Shown one piece after another: positions 1 through 8,259 of a stretch of 64,000 nucleotides of DNA. This DNA comes from Amorphoplanes digitatis (lineage in GTDB: Bacteria; Actinomycetota; Actinomycetes; Mycobacteriales; Micromonosporaceae). A program made the translations under genes and the position numbers. Numbering within the stretch: the stretch's first letter is position 1; every line of letters starts with the position of its first letter. Location: the NCBI RefSeq assembly GCF_014205335.1, contig NZ_JACHNH010000001.1:3962501-4026500 (forward strand), given 5' to 3'. The notes beneath the pieces were generated by a model. It ran no database searches. It was given only the letters and a program-made list of their open reading frames with translations, and was not told where the DNA came from.

Positions 1-280
1 CCTCGACCACGGGCAGCACCCGCCGCAGCTCCTCCTCGACGCTGACGTCCGGCCCGGGCGCGAACGGCACGCCGCCGATGTCGATCCAGTCCGCGCCCGC
101 GCCGGCCGCCGCCCGGACCGCCTCGACGGCCTTCTCGAGGGCGAACGTGCGGCCCTGGTCGTGGAACGAGTCCGGCGTGCGGTTGACGATCGCCATGACC
201 GCGACCCGGCGCGAGAAGTCGAAAGCCCGCCCCCCGATGACCCGTTCGGCGCTGATCAGCGGGGGTGCGTAGTCGCTCAC
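1..280 (-). CDS. folP: Dihydropteroate synthase, N-terminal part (gene runs off the left edge)
   Basis: Reading leftwards from a GTG at 280, the translation starts VSDYAPPLISAERVIGGRAF and continues with MAIVNRTPDSFHDQG and WIDIGGVPFAPG. These are the first beta strand/loop and the substrate-site region of the dihydropteroate synthase TIM barrel. The enzyme condenses p-aminobenzoate with a pterin diphosphate in folate synthesis. Only about 93 residues lie in the window. The Asn of the IVNRTPDSF loop is present; other actinobacterial paralogues of FolP also carry this motif, so a FolP2-like paralogue cannot be excluded. It is divergent from the ABC exporter at 361. Confidence 0.85.
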   Translation of the reverse strand, partial: MSDYAPPLISAERVIGGRAFDFSRRVAVMAIVNRTPDSFHDQGRTFALEKAVEAVRAAAGAGADWIDIGGVPFAPGPDVSVEEELRRVLPVVE

Positions 281-360
281 CTCGGGAGACTAACCCGGTG
301 GCGAGGATCCCCCGGACTCGGCCTCCCGCCTTTGATCGAACCTGCTCTATGGTGCAAGGC

Positions 361-2067
361 GTGACGGAAGCAGGACTCCCGGTCGCGGACGTGCGCGGCC
401 CGTTGCCTTACCTGTGGTGGCTCATCCGGCGGCAGAAGGGGCGCATCGCCACCGGCGCCCTGATCGGCTCGTTATGGATGGTAGGGCTGACGCTCCCGCC
501 CTACCTGCTCGCACAGGCCATCGACCGGGGCCTCCAGCGGCGCGACCCGGCCGCGCTCGCCGCCTGGGTCGCGGCCCTGTTCGCCGTCGGCGCGGTCAAC
601 GCGCTGCTCGCCATCCTGCGGCACCGCACGATGACGAAGATCCGGCTCGACGGCGGCTTCCGGACCGTCCGGGCGGTCATCGCGCACGCCACCCGCCTCG
701 GCGCCGCGCTGCCGCGGCGCATCGGCGCCGGCGAGATCGTCACCATCGGCATCGCCGACGTCTGGGTCCTGGCGCAGGCACTCACGGTCACCGGGCCGGG
801 GCTCGGCGCCGTCCTCGCGTACGTGGTGGTGGCCGTGCTGATGCTGGAGATCTCCCCGCTGCTTGCCGTCGTGGTGCTCGCCGGGGTGCCGGTGCTCGCC
901 GTCGTCGTCGGCCCGATGCTCGGCCGGCTCCAGCGGGCCGGCGCCCGCTACCGGGAGCGGCAGGGCGCGCTCGCCGACCGGCTCGTCGACATCATCGACG
1001 GCCTGCGCGTCCTCAACGGCCTCGGCGGCAAGGACGGCTACGCGCGCCGGTACCGGCGCGACTCGCGGGCCGTCGCCGAGGTCGGCTACCGGGTCGGCGC
1101 CGTGACCAGCTGGATACAGGCGCTCGGCGTGGGGCTGCCCGCGCTCTTCCTGGCCGTGGTGATCTGGCTGGCCGCCCGGATGGCCGCGCAGGGCGACATC
1201 ACGGTGGGCGAGCTGGTCGCCGTCTGGGGGTACGCGGCGGTGCTCGTCGTGCCGGTCGCGTTCTTCATCGAGGGCGGCTTCGACATCAGCCGGGCGCTGG
1301 TCGCCGGGCGCCGGATCGTCGACTTCCTGCGGCTGCCGGTGGATCCGCCGCCGCGCGGGCAGGGCCCCGACGGCCCGGCCGTGCTGCGCGACCCCGACTC
1401 CGGCGTGGTCGTCATCCCCGGGCGGCTCGTCGCGCTGGCCACCGCCCGGCCCGCCGACGCCGCCGCCGTCGTCGACCGCCTCGGCCGGTACGGGCCCACG
1501 GCGGTGACCTGGGGCGGCCGGCGCGTGGACGGGCTCGCGGTCCGCGACCGGATCCTGGTCGCCGACAACGAGGCCTACCTGTTCACCGGCGCGCTCGGCG
1601 ACGTCGTCGCCGGCCGCTCCGAGCCCGACGACGAGGCCGTCGCCCGGGCCCTGGCCGCGGCCGCGGCGTGCGACATCGTCGACGGCCTGCCGGACGGGAC
1701 GGCGTCGGTGATCGACACACAGGGCCGCAACCTCTCCGGCGGCCAGCGCCAGCGGGTACGGCTGGCCCGCGCCCTCTACGCCGACCCGGAGATTCTGCTC
1801 GCCGTCGAGCCGACCTCCGCCGTCGACGCGCACACCGAGGCCGCCATCGCCGAGCGCCTGCCCGCGGCCCGGGCCGGCCGGGCCACGCTGGTCGCGACCA
1901 CCTCACCGGCCATGCTGGACCGCGCCGACATCGTGCACTACATCGTCGGCGGACGGCTCGCGGCCACCGGCACCCACCGCGCGCTGCTCGACACCGAGCC
2001 CGGCTACCGCGCGCTGGTGACCCGGGCGGCGGGGGAGGCCGCCCTGCCCGAGGCGGCCCGGCGATGA
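361..2067 (+). CDS. ABC exporter half-transporter with degenerate Walker A
   Basis: About 568 residues: a six-helix exporter membrane domain (roughly residues 20-310) followed by a nucleotide-binding domain. The ABC signature is intact (LSGGQRQR near residue 458), but no GxxGxGK[ST] P-loop is present; the corresponding segment reads VVVIPGRLVALATARPADAA. Walker B is altered (ILLAVEPTSAVD, first Asp lost, Glu kept). The next gene has the opposite defects, so the two should form a heterodimer. The start is GTG 361; an in-frame ATG at 352 is possible. The end overlaps the next start as ATGA. Substrate cannot be read from sequence. Confidence 0.85.
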   Translation: MTEAGLPVADVRGPLPYLWWLIRRQKGRIATGALIGSLWMVGLTLPPYLLAQAIDRGLQRRDPAALAAWVAALFAVGAVNALLAILRHRTMTKIRLDGGFRTVRAVIAHATRLGAALPRRIGAGEIVTIGIADVWVLAQALTVTGPGLGAVLAYVVVAVLMLEISPLLAVVVLAGVPVLAVVVGPMLGRLQRAGARYRERQGALADRLVDIIDGLRVLNGLGGKDGYARRYRRDSRAVAEVGYRVGAVTSWIQALGVGLPALFLAVVIWLAARMAAQGDITVGELVAVWGYAAVLVVPVAFFIEGGFDISRALVAGRRIVDFLRLPVDPPPRGQGPDGPAVLRDPDSGVVVIPGRLVALATARPADAAAVVDRLGRYGPTAVTWGGRRVDGLAVRDRILVADNEAYLFTGALGDVVAGRSEPDDEAVARALAAAAACDIVDGLPDGTASVIDTQGRNLSGGQRQRVRLARALYADPEILLAVEPTSAVDAHTEAAIAERLPAARAGRATLVATTSPAMLDRADIVHYIVGGRLAATGTHRALLDTEPGYRALVTRAAGEAALPEAARR

Positions 2068-3797
2068 CGGAGCTGCCGGTCGCCGGGCGCGCGCACGTGC
2101 GCAGGGCCGTGGCCGGGCTGATCCGCGACGACCGGGGCGCGGTCGCGCAGATGGTGCTCTTCAACGCCCTCGCGGCGATCGCCGGGCTGGCCGGGCCGTG
2201 GCTGCTCGGCCGGATCATCGACACGGTCACCGCCGGCCCCGCCCCGGTCGGCGTCGTCGACCGGCTCGCCCTGGCCGTCCTGCTGTGCACGATCGTCCAG
2301 ATCATCCTGGCCCGCACGGCGCTCGCCGTCGGCTACCGCTTCGGCGAGCGCACGGCCGCCCGGGTCCGCGAACGCTTCCTCGACCGGGCACTCGCCCTGC
2401 CCGCGTCCGTGGTCGAGCGGGTACCGGCAGGCGACCTCACCGCGCGGGGCACCGTCGACGTCGGCACGGTGGCCGCGACCCTGCGCGACGCCATCCCCGA
2501 GGTGCTCATCGCGGCCGTGCAGGCGCTGTTCGTACTCGTCGCCGTCTTCCTGCTCGACCCGCTGCTCGGCGCCGTCGCCCTGCTCGGGCTCGCCGGCATC
2601 CCGGTCGTCACCCGCTGGTACCTGCGCCGGGCGCGGACCGCGTACCTGGAGGAGGGCGCGGCCGGCTCCGTGCTCGCCGACGAACTCGCCTCGACCATCG
2701 CCGGCACCCGCACCGTCGAGGCGCTCGGGCTGCGCGACCGCCGGACCGCGGTGGCCGACGAGGCGATACACCGGGCCCGGCACACCCGGCTGCGGACCCT
2801 GTCCCTGCGCAGCGTGCTGTTCCCCGCGGTCGACGTCTCCTACGTGGTGCCGGTCGTCGGCGTCCTGCTTGTCGGCGGCGCGCTGTACATCGACGGCAGG
2901 CTGAGCCTCGGCGCCGTCGCGGCCTGCGCGCTCTACCTGCGGCAGCTGGCCGTGCCGCTGGACGCGATCCTGGTCTGGCTGGAGCAGCTACAGAGCAGCG
3001 GCGCCTCCTTCGCCCGCGTCGAGGGCCTGGCCGCGATCCCGCCGGCCGTCGTGACCGAGCGCGCGGCGCCGGCCGGCGACCGGATCGAGGTCCGGGGCGT
3101 CCGCTACGCCTACGAGGGCGACCGCGACGTGCTGCGCGGCGTCGACCTGACCGTGCGGCCGGGGGAGCGCCTCGCCCTGGTCGGACCGTCCGGCGCCGGC
3201 AAGTCCACCCTCGGGCGGCTGCTCACCGGGGTCGACCGCCCGCGCGCGGGCAGCCTGACCGTCGGCGGCGTGGAGATCTCCCGGCTGCCGCCCGGCCTGC
3301 TGCGCCGCCAGGTCGTGCTGGTCACCCAGGAACACCACGTGTTCCGCGACGCGGTCCGCGACAACCTGACCCTGGCCGCACCGGACGCCACCGACGACGA
3401 GCTGATCTCGGCACTTGCCGTCGTCGGCGCCGACTGGGCGACGGACCTGCCCGACGGCCTCGACACCCGGCTGGGCGGCGACGGCTTCGTCCTGGACGGC
3501 GCGCAGGCACAGCAGCTCGCGCTGGCCCGGGTCGTCCTCGCCGACCCGCACACCGTGGTGCTGGACGAGGCGACCGCGCTGCTCGACCCGACGACCGCGC
3601 GGGACGCGGAGCGCGCCCTCGCCGCGGTGCTGCACGACCGCACCGTGATCGCGATCGCGCACCGCCTCCAGACCGCGCACGACGCCGACCGGGTGGCGGT
3701 CATGGACGGCGGCCGGCTCGTCGAACTGGGCACCCACGACGACCTGGTCGCGGCCGGCGGCACGTACGCCAACCTGTGGCGCACCTGGCACGGCTGA
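2064..3797 (+). CDS. ABC exporter half-transporter with intact Walker A/B and degenerate signature
   Basis: 577 residues, membrane domain then ATPase domain. Walker A GPSGAGKST (about residue 374), Walker B VVLDEA (D501, E502) and an H-loop AHRLQT are intact, whereas the signature motif is degraded to LDGAQ (about residue 477). With the upstream partner, one composite ATP site would combine this Walker A with the partner's LSGGQ, and the other site would be dead. This is the known asymmetric architecture of heterodimeric exporters. Translation is coupled to the upstream gene by ATGA. Possible roles are drug, lipid or peptide export. Confidence 0.88.
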   Translation: MTELPVAGRAHVRRAVAGLIRDDRGAVAQMVLFNALAAIAGLAGPWLLGRIIDTVTAGPAPVGVVDRLALAVLLCTIVQIILARTALAVGYRFGERTAARVRERFLDRALALPASVVERVPAGDLTARGTVDVGTVAATLRDAIPEVLIAAVQALFVLVAVFLLDPLLGAVALLGLAGIPVVTRWYLRRARTAYLEEGAAGSVLADELASTIAGTRTVEALGLRDRRTAVADEAIHRARHTRLRTLSLRSVLFPAVDVSYVVPVVGVLLVGGALYIDGRLSLGAVAACALYLRQLAVPLDAILVWLEQLQSSGASFARVEGLAAIPPAVVTERAAPAGDRIEVRGVRYAYEGDRDVLRGVDLTVRPGERLALVGPSGAGKSTLGRLLTGVDRPRAGSLTVGGVEISRLPPGLLRRQVVLVTQEHHVFRDAVRDNLTLAAPDATDDELISALAVVGADWATDLPDGLDTRLGGDGFVLDGAQAQQLALARVVLADPHTVVLDEATALLDPTTARDAERALAAVLHDRTVIAIAHRLQTAHDADRVAVMDGGRLVELGTHDDLVAAGGTYANLWRTWHG

Positions 3798-3838
3798 GCC
3801 GGCCGTATCAGGCGCCGGCACGGCCGGGTCTGTCCACC

Positions 3839-4615
3839 ATGCAAGGAATTCGGGTACGGGCATACCTGCTCGGCGACGTGCGGGTGATCGTCAACGGCCG
3901 GCTCGTCGAGACGCCCAGCCGCCACGGCAGGGACCTGATCGTCTACCTGCTGCTGCACCGCGAGACGCCGACCCCGCGGGACGTCCTGATCGACACGTTC
4001 TGGCCACGGGCCCGCCCGGCCGCGGGCCGCAACCGCCTGCACGTACTGCTCGCCGGGGTACGCAAGACGCTGCGGGCCGCCTCGGCCGACCCGGTGATCG
4101 AGCGGTGCGGCGAGGCGTACCGGATCGCCCGGGCCGCGCAGGTGTGGACCGACACCGACGAGTTCGAACGGCTCTGCCGCGCCGGGCGCCGGGCGCAGGC
4201 CGGCGCGGACCCGGCCGAGGCCACGCGGCACTACGAGGCCGCCGGAATGCTGTTCCGCGGCGGCTTCCTGCCCGACCGGCCGTACGCGGACTGGGCCGCG
4301 GCCCGGCGCGCGGCCCTGCGCGCCGTCGCCCTGGAGGCGCAGAGCAACCTCGTGCTCCTCTACGCCGGGCGCGGCGAGTACGGCGCCGCCGCGACCCTGG
4401 CCCGGCGGATCCTCGCCGACGACCCGTGCAACGAGGACGTCCACCGCGCGCTGATGCTGTGCTACGCACGGGCCGGCCTGCGCCACCTGGCCCTGCTGCA
4501 ATACCGGCAGCTGGTCACCACGCTCTGGGCCGACCTGCGGGTACGCCCCGCCGCCGAGACCACCGAGCTGTACGAACGGCTGCGCCGGCCGGAGCGGACG
4601 CTCCAGCCGGCGTGA
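3839..4615 (+). CDS. BTAD (bacterial transcriptional activator) domain regulator, SARP-related
   Basis: 258 residues. The N-terminal part (about residues 5-95, starting YLLGDVRVIVNGR with FWPRARPAAGRNRLHVLL) resembles the OmpR-type winged helix of SARP/AfsR regulators, and residues about 105-250 form the helical BTAD repeat domain (ALEAQSNLVLLYAGRGEYGAA, EDVHRALMLCYARAGLRHLAL). There is no NB-ARC ATPase domain, so it is a small SARP-type protein. It follows the ABC pair after 41 bp and may regulate it. The start is the ATG at 3839. Confidence 0.75.
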   Translation: MQGIRVRAYLLGDVRVIVNGRLVETPSRHGRDLIVYLLLHRETPTPRDVLIDTFWPRARPAAGRNRLHVLLAGVRKTLRAASADPVIERCGEAYRIARAAQVWTDTDEFERLCRAGRRAQAGADPAEATRHYEAAGMLFRGGFLPDRPYADWAAARRAALRAVALEAQSNLVLLYAGRGEYGAAATLARRILADDPCNEDVHRALMLCYARAGLRHLALLQYRQLVTTLWADLRVRPAAETTELYERLRRPERTLQPA

Positions 4616-4626
4616 TACGCCGGAGG

Positions 4627-5034
4627 TCAGCCGCCGACGGTGAAGGTCTCGCTGAAGGCGACGGAGACGTCGGTGTTGATGCCCGCGGTCACCTTGTAGG
4701 AGCCGATCGCCTGGATCACGTCACCGGGGTCGGCGTTGGCGAGCGCACCGAACGGCACCCGCAGCCGATCCCGCCGCGGCGTGTTGTTCTGCGGCTTGAT
4801 CACCGCGCTCACGGTGCCGAGGGCGATGCGGTTGGCGGAGCTGAGGTTGACGATCGACACCCGGATCGAGTGCTCGTCGACGTCCTCGTTCAGATTCTCG
4901 CCGATCTCGACGTCGGCGACGACGTCGAACGGCTTGCCCAGGTCCAGGACGCCGACGGTGAAGTCGGTGCCCTTGTCGGCGGCGTAGAGCAGCTTGATGG
5001 CCGCGTCGTGTGCGTTCGCGGTGGTCGTGGTCAT
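4627..5034 (-). CDS. Small hypothetical protein, beta-rich
   Basis: 135 residues beginning MTTTTANAHDAAIKLLYAAD, preceded by a GAGGAGAC ribosome site. It has no signal peptide and no cysteine; alternating hydrophobic segments (FTVGVLDLG, VVADVEIGEN, SIRVSIVNLSS, GTVSAVIKP) suggest a beta-sandwich. I recognise no family. It is convergent with the BTAD regulator (11 bp gap) and divergent from the membrane gene at 5183. Confidence 0.6.
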   Translation of the reverse strand: MTTTTANAHDAAIKLLYAADKGTDFTVGVLDLGKPFDVVADVEIGENLNEDVDEHSIRVSIVNLSSANRIALGTVSAVIKPQNNTPRRDRLRVPFGALANADPGDVIQAIGSYKVTAGINTDVSVAFSETFTVGG

Positions 5035-5182
5035 CGGTGCGGTCTCCTCGTTCGGTACGGATCTGACGGGATACAGCCGACCGGCCCGCACCTAGTCGGC
5101 ACTTAATCCGCGCTTAACCGGCCGGGCCGCGGCTCCCGGCGCGGCCCTGTATCAGGGCGGAGATTCCCCCGTCTGTCCCCGC
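5035..5182. other. Divergent intergenic region with two small hairpins
   Basis: This 148 bp region must hold the promoters of the genes at 5034 (minus) and 5183 (plus). It contains an inverted repeat GGGCCGCG/CGCGGCCC (5124-5147) directly followed by CCCTG-TAT-CAGGG (5145-5157), just upstream of the plus-strand gene. These could be an operator or a weak terminator. No copy of the GGGACCTTCGGCCC box was seen here. Confidence 0.35.
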
Positions 5183-5632
5183 ATGACACCGGACGAGAAG
5201 GCGGACAGGATCATCAAGGGCATGGTCGCCACCGGGGTGGCCGCCGGCGGCGTGCCGGTGCCCCTGCTCATTCCCTTCATGGGTGCGGTGGCCGGCGGGG
5301 TCGTGGCGATCGGCACCTGCTACGGCGTCGAACTGTCCAAGCGCGACGCTTGGAAACTGATCCGCCAGTTCTTCAAGGCGGCTGGGTTCGTCTATATGTC
5401 GGCTTTGGTCGGAGGCCAGTTCATGGTGTGGCTGCTGACACCGACGGGCCTCGGCACGCCGGCGGCGATGGCCCTTGACGCGGTCACCAGCGCGGCCGTC
5501 GCGTATGCCGCCGGCACCGCGGCCAAGCACTACTTCAAGGGCCACACGTCGCAGGCCGAACTACGCGCCATCGTCCGCGGCGCGGTGGTCGAGGCCCGCC
5601 GAAACCTCACCACCGGACGGGAGACGAAATGA
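5183..5632 (+). CDS. Small membrane protein, unknown function
   Basis: 149 residues with glycine- and alanine-rich hydrophobic stretches at about residues 14-45 (MVATGVAAGGVPVPLLIPFMG and onward) and 65-110, so probably three to four membrane or membrane-associated helices. The C-terminal 30 residues are basic and soluble (HTSQAELRAIVRGAVVEARR). It overlaps the next small gene by ATGA, so the two are likely co-translated partners. I do not recognise a family; the hydrophobic core superficially resembles small DUF697-like proteins. Confidence 0.6.
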   Translation: MTPDEKADRIIKGMVATGVAAGGVPVPLLIPFMGAVAGGVVAIGTCYGVELSKRDAWKLIRQFFKAAGFVYMSALVGGQFMVWLLTPTGLGTPAAMALDAVTSAAVAYAAGTAAKHYFKGHTSQAELRAIVRGAVVEARRNLTTGRETK

Positions 5633-5847
5633 TCGACGACAGCCTCATGGACCAGATCCTCGAGGCCGTCACCGGCCTGGCCGAGGACGTCGCCGAGCAG
5701 ATCCTGGACCTGGTCACCGACGTGGCCGCGGAGCTCGGCGAACTCACACACGAGGACGTGGTGAACCTGGTCGAGGCCGCGATCACCGCCACCGCCGGCG
5801 CCGCCGCGACCGCCACCCTCCACCACCACCGCGGCCGAGTGATCTGA
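5629..5847 (+). CDS. Small acidic helical protein
   Basis: 72 residues starting MIDDSLMDQILEAVTGLAED. It is strongly acidic and amphipathic helical over the first 45 residues, then alanine/threonine rich, ending HHHRGRVI. Translationally coupled (ATGA) to the membrane gene upstream, so it may bind that protein. No family recognised. Confidence 0.55.
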   Translation: MIDDSLMDQILEAVTGLAEDVAEQILDLVTDVAAELGELTHEDVVNLVEAAITATAGAAATATLHHHRGRVI

Positions 5848-5879
5848 CCCCGCCGAGGCCGAGGTTGTCCCGCTCGGCC

Positions 5880-5893
5880 GGGACCTTCGCCTC
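5880..5893 (+). promoter_or_regulatory. DevR/DosR-like box upstream of sqr
   Basis: GGGACCTTCGCCTC, 79 bp before the sqr start. The left half-site is perfect and the right half carries two differences from the island consensus GGGACCTTCGGCCC. Confidence 0.7.
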
Positions 5894-5971
5894 TGATCGT
5901 CCGGGGTGGGTATACGTAGCGTCGGTGATGGAGACCCGAGAGGGTGTCGATCACAGATGTGGGAGGACGCC

Positions 5972-7222
5972 ATGCAGCGGCTCCTGATACTCGGCGGCGG
6001 GACGGCCGGCACGATGGTGGCAAACAAGCTGCGCCGCCGGCTCGATCGTGGCGATTGGCAGGTCACCGTCGTCGATCACGACGATGATCACCTGTATCAG
6101 CCGGGGCTGCTCTTCCTGCCGTTCGGCACCATCCAGGCGCAGCAGATCGTCAAGCCGCGGCGGCATTTCCTGCCCGACGGTGTGGATCTCGTCCTCGGCG
6201 AGATCGCGCTGGTCGACGCGGACACGAACACGGTCATCCTGGCCGGCGGCCGGGAACTGTCCTACGACCAGCTGGTCATCGCGACTGGTGTGAGTCCTCG
6301 CCCGGATCAGACTCCGGGGATGCTCGGTCCGCAGTGGCGGCGCAGCGTCTTCGATTTCTTCAGTCTCGACGGTGCGACCGCGCTCAAGGCCGCCCTGGAG
6401 AGCTTTGAGGGTGGCCGGCTGGTCGTGCACATCACCGACATGCCGATCAAGTGCCCGGTCGCGCCGCTGGAGTTCACGTTCCTCGCCGACGCGTACCTCC
6501 GGGCGCGGGGGATCCGGGACCGGGCCGAGATCGTGTACGTGACCCCGCTGCCCGGTGCCTTCACGAAGCCGATCGCGGCGGAGCACCTCGGCGCGATGCT
6601 CGACGAACGCAGGATCGTCGTCGAGCCGGACTTCCTTGTCGAGCGCATCGACACCGACACCAAAACCCTTGTCTCGTATGACGGGCGCGAGGTGCCGTTC
6701 GATCTGCTGGTCACCGTTCCGCTGAACATGGGCGCCGACTTCGTGGCCCGATCCGGGCTGGGCGATGAACTGAATCTCGTACCGGTCGACAGGCACACGT
6801 TCCTGTCCACCCGGCATGCCGACATCTTCGCGCTCGGCGACGCGAACGACATTCCCACCTCGAAGGCCGGGTCCGTCGCGCACTTCTCGGTCGAGGTGTT
6901 CGCCGACAACTTCTGCGAACACATCGCGGGGCAGCCGATGACCGGCAGCTTCGACGGGCACGCGAACTGCTTCATCGAGTCCGGTGGCGGCAAAGGGCTG
7001 CTGATCGACTTCAACTACGACACCGAGCCTCTCCCCGGCAGCTACCCGTTGCCGGTGATCGGCCCGTTCGGGCTGTTGAGGGAGAACGCCCGCAACCACT
7101 GGGGCAAGCTCGCGTTCCGCTGGATCTACTGGCACCTGTTGCTGCCCGGCCGCCGGATCCCGCTGCCGTCGCACATGTCCATGGCCGGGAAACACCAACC
7201 CGTGAAGGAGCCGCAATCATGA
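5972..7222 (+). CDS. sqr: Sulfide:quinone oxidoreductase-type FAD flavoprotein
   Basis: 416 residues starting at an ATG preceded by GGGAGGA. The N-terminus LLILGGGTAGTMVANKLRR is a Rossmann FAD fold, with a second one around residues 150-190 and an FAD-closing motif IFALGDANDIPTSKAG. Cysteines in IKCPVAP and NFCEH agree with the redox cysteines of SQR enzymes, and the C-terminus has an amphipathic membrane-anchoring segment (LAFRWIYWHLLLPGR). Known reaction: sulfide is oxidised to sulfane sulfur with electrons passed to the quinone pool. It overlaps the TusE-like gene (ATGA) and shares a DevR box promoter, so sulfide oxidation is probably hypoxia-linked. Confidence 0.85.
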   Translation: MQRLLILGGGTAGTMVANKLRRRLDRGDWQVTVVDHDDDHLYQPGLLFLPFGTIQAQQIVKPRRHFLPDGVDLVLGEIALVDADTNTVILAGGRELSYDQLVIATGVSPRPDQTPGMLGPQWRRSVFDFFSLDGATALKAALESFEGGRLVVHITDMPIKCPVAPLEFTFLADAYLRARGIRDRAEIVYVTPLPGAFTKPIAAEHLGAMLDERRIVVEPDFLVERIDTDTKTLVSYDGREVPFDLLVTVPLNMGADFVARSGLGDELNLVPVDRHTFLSTRHADIFALGDANDIPTSKAGSVAHFSVEVFADNFCEHIAGQPMTGSFDGHANCFIESGGGKGLLIDFNYDTEPLPGSYPLPVIGPFGLLRENARNHWGKLAFRWIYWHLLLPGRRIPLPSHMSMAGKHQPVKEPQS

Positions 7223-7533
7223 CCGTCGCCACCATCGCCGGGACGCCGGTCCACGTCGACGCCGAGGGATTCCTCACCGAGTACGGCGAGTGGAGTGAGG
7301 ACCTGGGCCGGGGACTCGCCGCCCGGATCGGCATCGAACTGAGCGACGCGCACTGGAGGGCGATCCGGTTCCTGCGCGAGGACTTCCGCGCGCAGGGTCA
7401 GACCGCCACGCTGCGCCGGGTGTCCACCCTCGCCGGGATACCGATCAAGGAAATGTTCGCGCTGTTCCCGGGCAAGCCGGCCAAGAAGATGGCGTATGTC
7501 GCCGGTCTGCCCAAGCCGCACGGCTGCGTGTGA
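7219..7533 (+). CDS. TusE/DsrC-family sulfur carrier
   Basis: 104 residues. The family hallmarks are present: a YGEWSEDLG segment, LREDF, and the flexible C-terminal arm ending KPHGCV with the penultimate Cys that carries persulfide. The second, upstream Cys of true DsrC is absent, so this is a TusE-like single-Cys carrier. It sits between sqr and a DsrE2 gene, which suggests that it accepts sulfane sulfur produced by SQR. Confidence 0.85.
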   Translation: MTVATIAGTPVHVDAEGFLTEYGEWSEDLGRGLAARIGIELSDAHWRAIRFLREDFRAQGQTATLRRVSTLAGIPIKEMFALFPGKPAKKMAYVAGLPKPHGCV

Positions 7534-7547
7534 AGGAAGGCATCGCC

Positions 7548-8060
7548 ATGACCACCGAGACCAGCATCGCGGTCGTCCCCGACTTCGGTGACGCCGCCAC
7601 CCAGGGCCGCAAACTGGCGATCATCTGCTCCAAGGGCAACCTGGACATGGCCTACCCCGGCCTGATCCTGGCCAACGCCGCCCTCGGCGAAGGGGTCGAG
7701 ACGCACCTGTTCTTCACGTTCTGGGGCTTCGACATGATCACGAAGTCGCGGATGGGCGACCTGAAATTCACCATGCTCGGCAACACCGCCACCCACCTTC
7801 CGCAGGGCCTCGGCGGCCTGCCCGGGGTGACGGGAATGGCGACCCGGCAGATGAAGAAGCAGATCCAGGACGTCGGGGTTCCGGAGGTGCCGGAGTTCCT
7901 GGCGCAGATCGTCGACTCCGGTGGGCACCTGTGGGCGTGCCGGATGTCCGCCGACATGATGCACCTGGACGAGGAGGACCTGTACGACGGCGTGGAAGCC
8001 ATCATCAGCGCGGCGGACTTCATCGAGAAGACCGACGGCGCCCAACTGCTCTTCATCTGA
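7548..8060 (+). CDS. DsrE2-family sulfurtransferase
   Basis: About 170 residues starting at the ATG at 7548, preceded by GGAAGG (an in-frame GTG at 7530 is less likely). KLAIICSKGNLDMAYPGLIL and the conserved cysteine segment LWACRMSADMMHLDEEDL identify the DsrE2 (large DsrE/peroxiredoxin-like) family. Members relay sulfur between carriers such as TusE/DsrC and rhodaneses. It is the last gene of the sqr operon and is followed by a hairpin at 8071. Confidence 0.85.
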   Translation: MTTETSIAVVPDFGDAATQGRKLAIICSKGNLDMAYPGLILANAALGEGVETHLFFTFWGFDMITKSRMGDLKFTMLGNTATHLPQGLGGLPGVTGMATRQMKKQIQDVGVPEVPEFLAQIVDSGGHLWACRMSADMMHLDEEDLYDGVEAIISAADFIEKTDGAQLLFI

Positions 8061-8070
8061 GTCGCCACGG

Positions 8071-8098
8071 CCCTGTCGGACAGCGTTGTCCGGCAGGG
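8071..8098 (+). terminator. Stem-loop after the sqr operon
   Basis: CCCTGTCGGACA / TGTCCGGCAGGG with a 4-base loop (12 bp stem, one G-U pair), 10 bp after the dsrE2 stop. No U-tract, as is usual for actinomycete terminators. Confidence 0.7.
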
Positions 8099-8186
8099 CT
8101 TCCGTCTGCCGCGAGAACCCATTGCCGCCGCGGGGACGACCAGGGTGTCGATGGGACGCGCGGGCGTGCGGGGTGTCCCGGACCGG

Positions 8187-8200
8187 GGGACCTTCGGCCC
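8187..8200 (+). promoter_or_regulatory. DevR/DosR-like box upstream of gap
   Basis: GGGACCTTCGGCCC, an exact copy of the island consensus, 60 bp before the gap start codon. Confidence 0.85.
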
Positions 8201-8259
8201 TGCCCGCGGCTCTGTCCTGGAGAGAGGGTGTGGTGAGAGAGCCGAGCTGGGAGAACATC

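Noticed and set aside
414..4615. Very long open frames overlapping the ABC and BTAD genes (414-3797 and 2198-4615, plus strand)
   Set aside because: They are arginine/alanine/proline-rich translations of alternative frames of GC-rich genes; the other frame contains recognisable ABC and BTAD domains.
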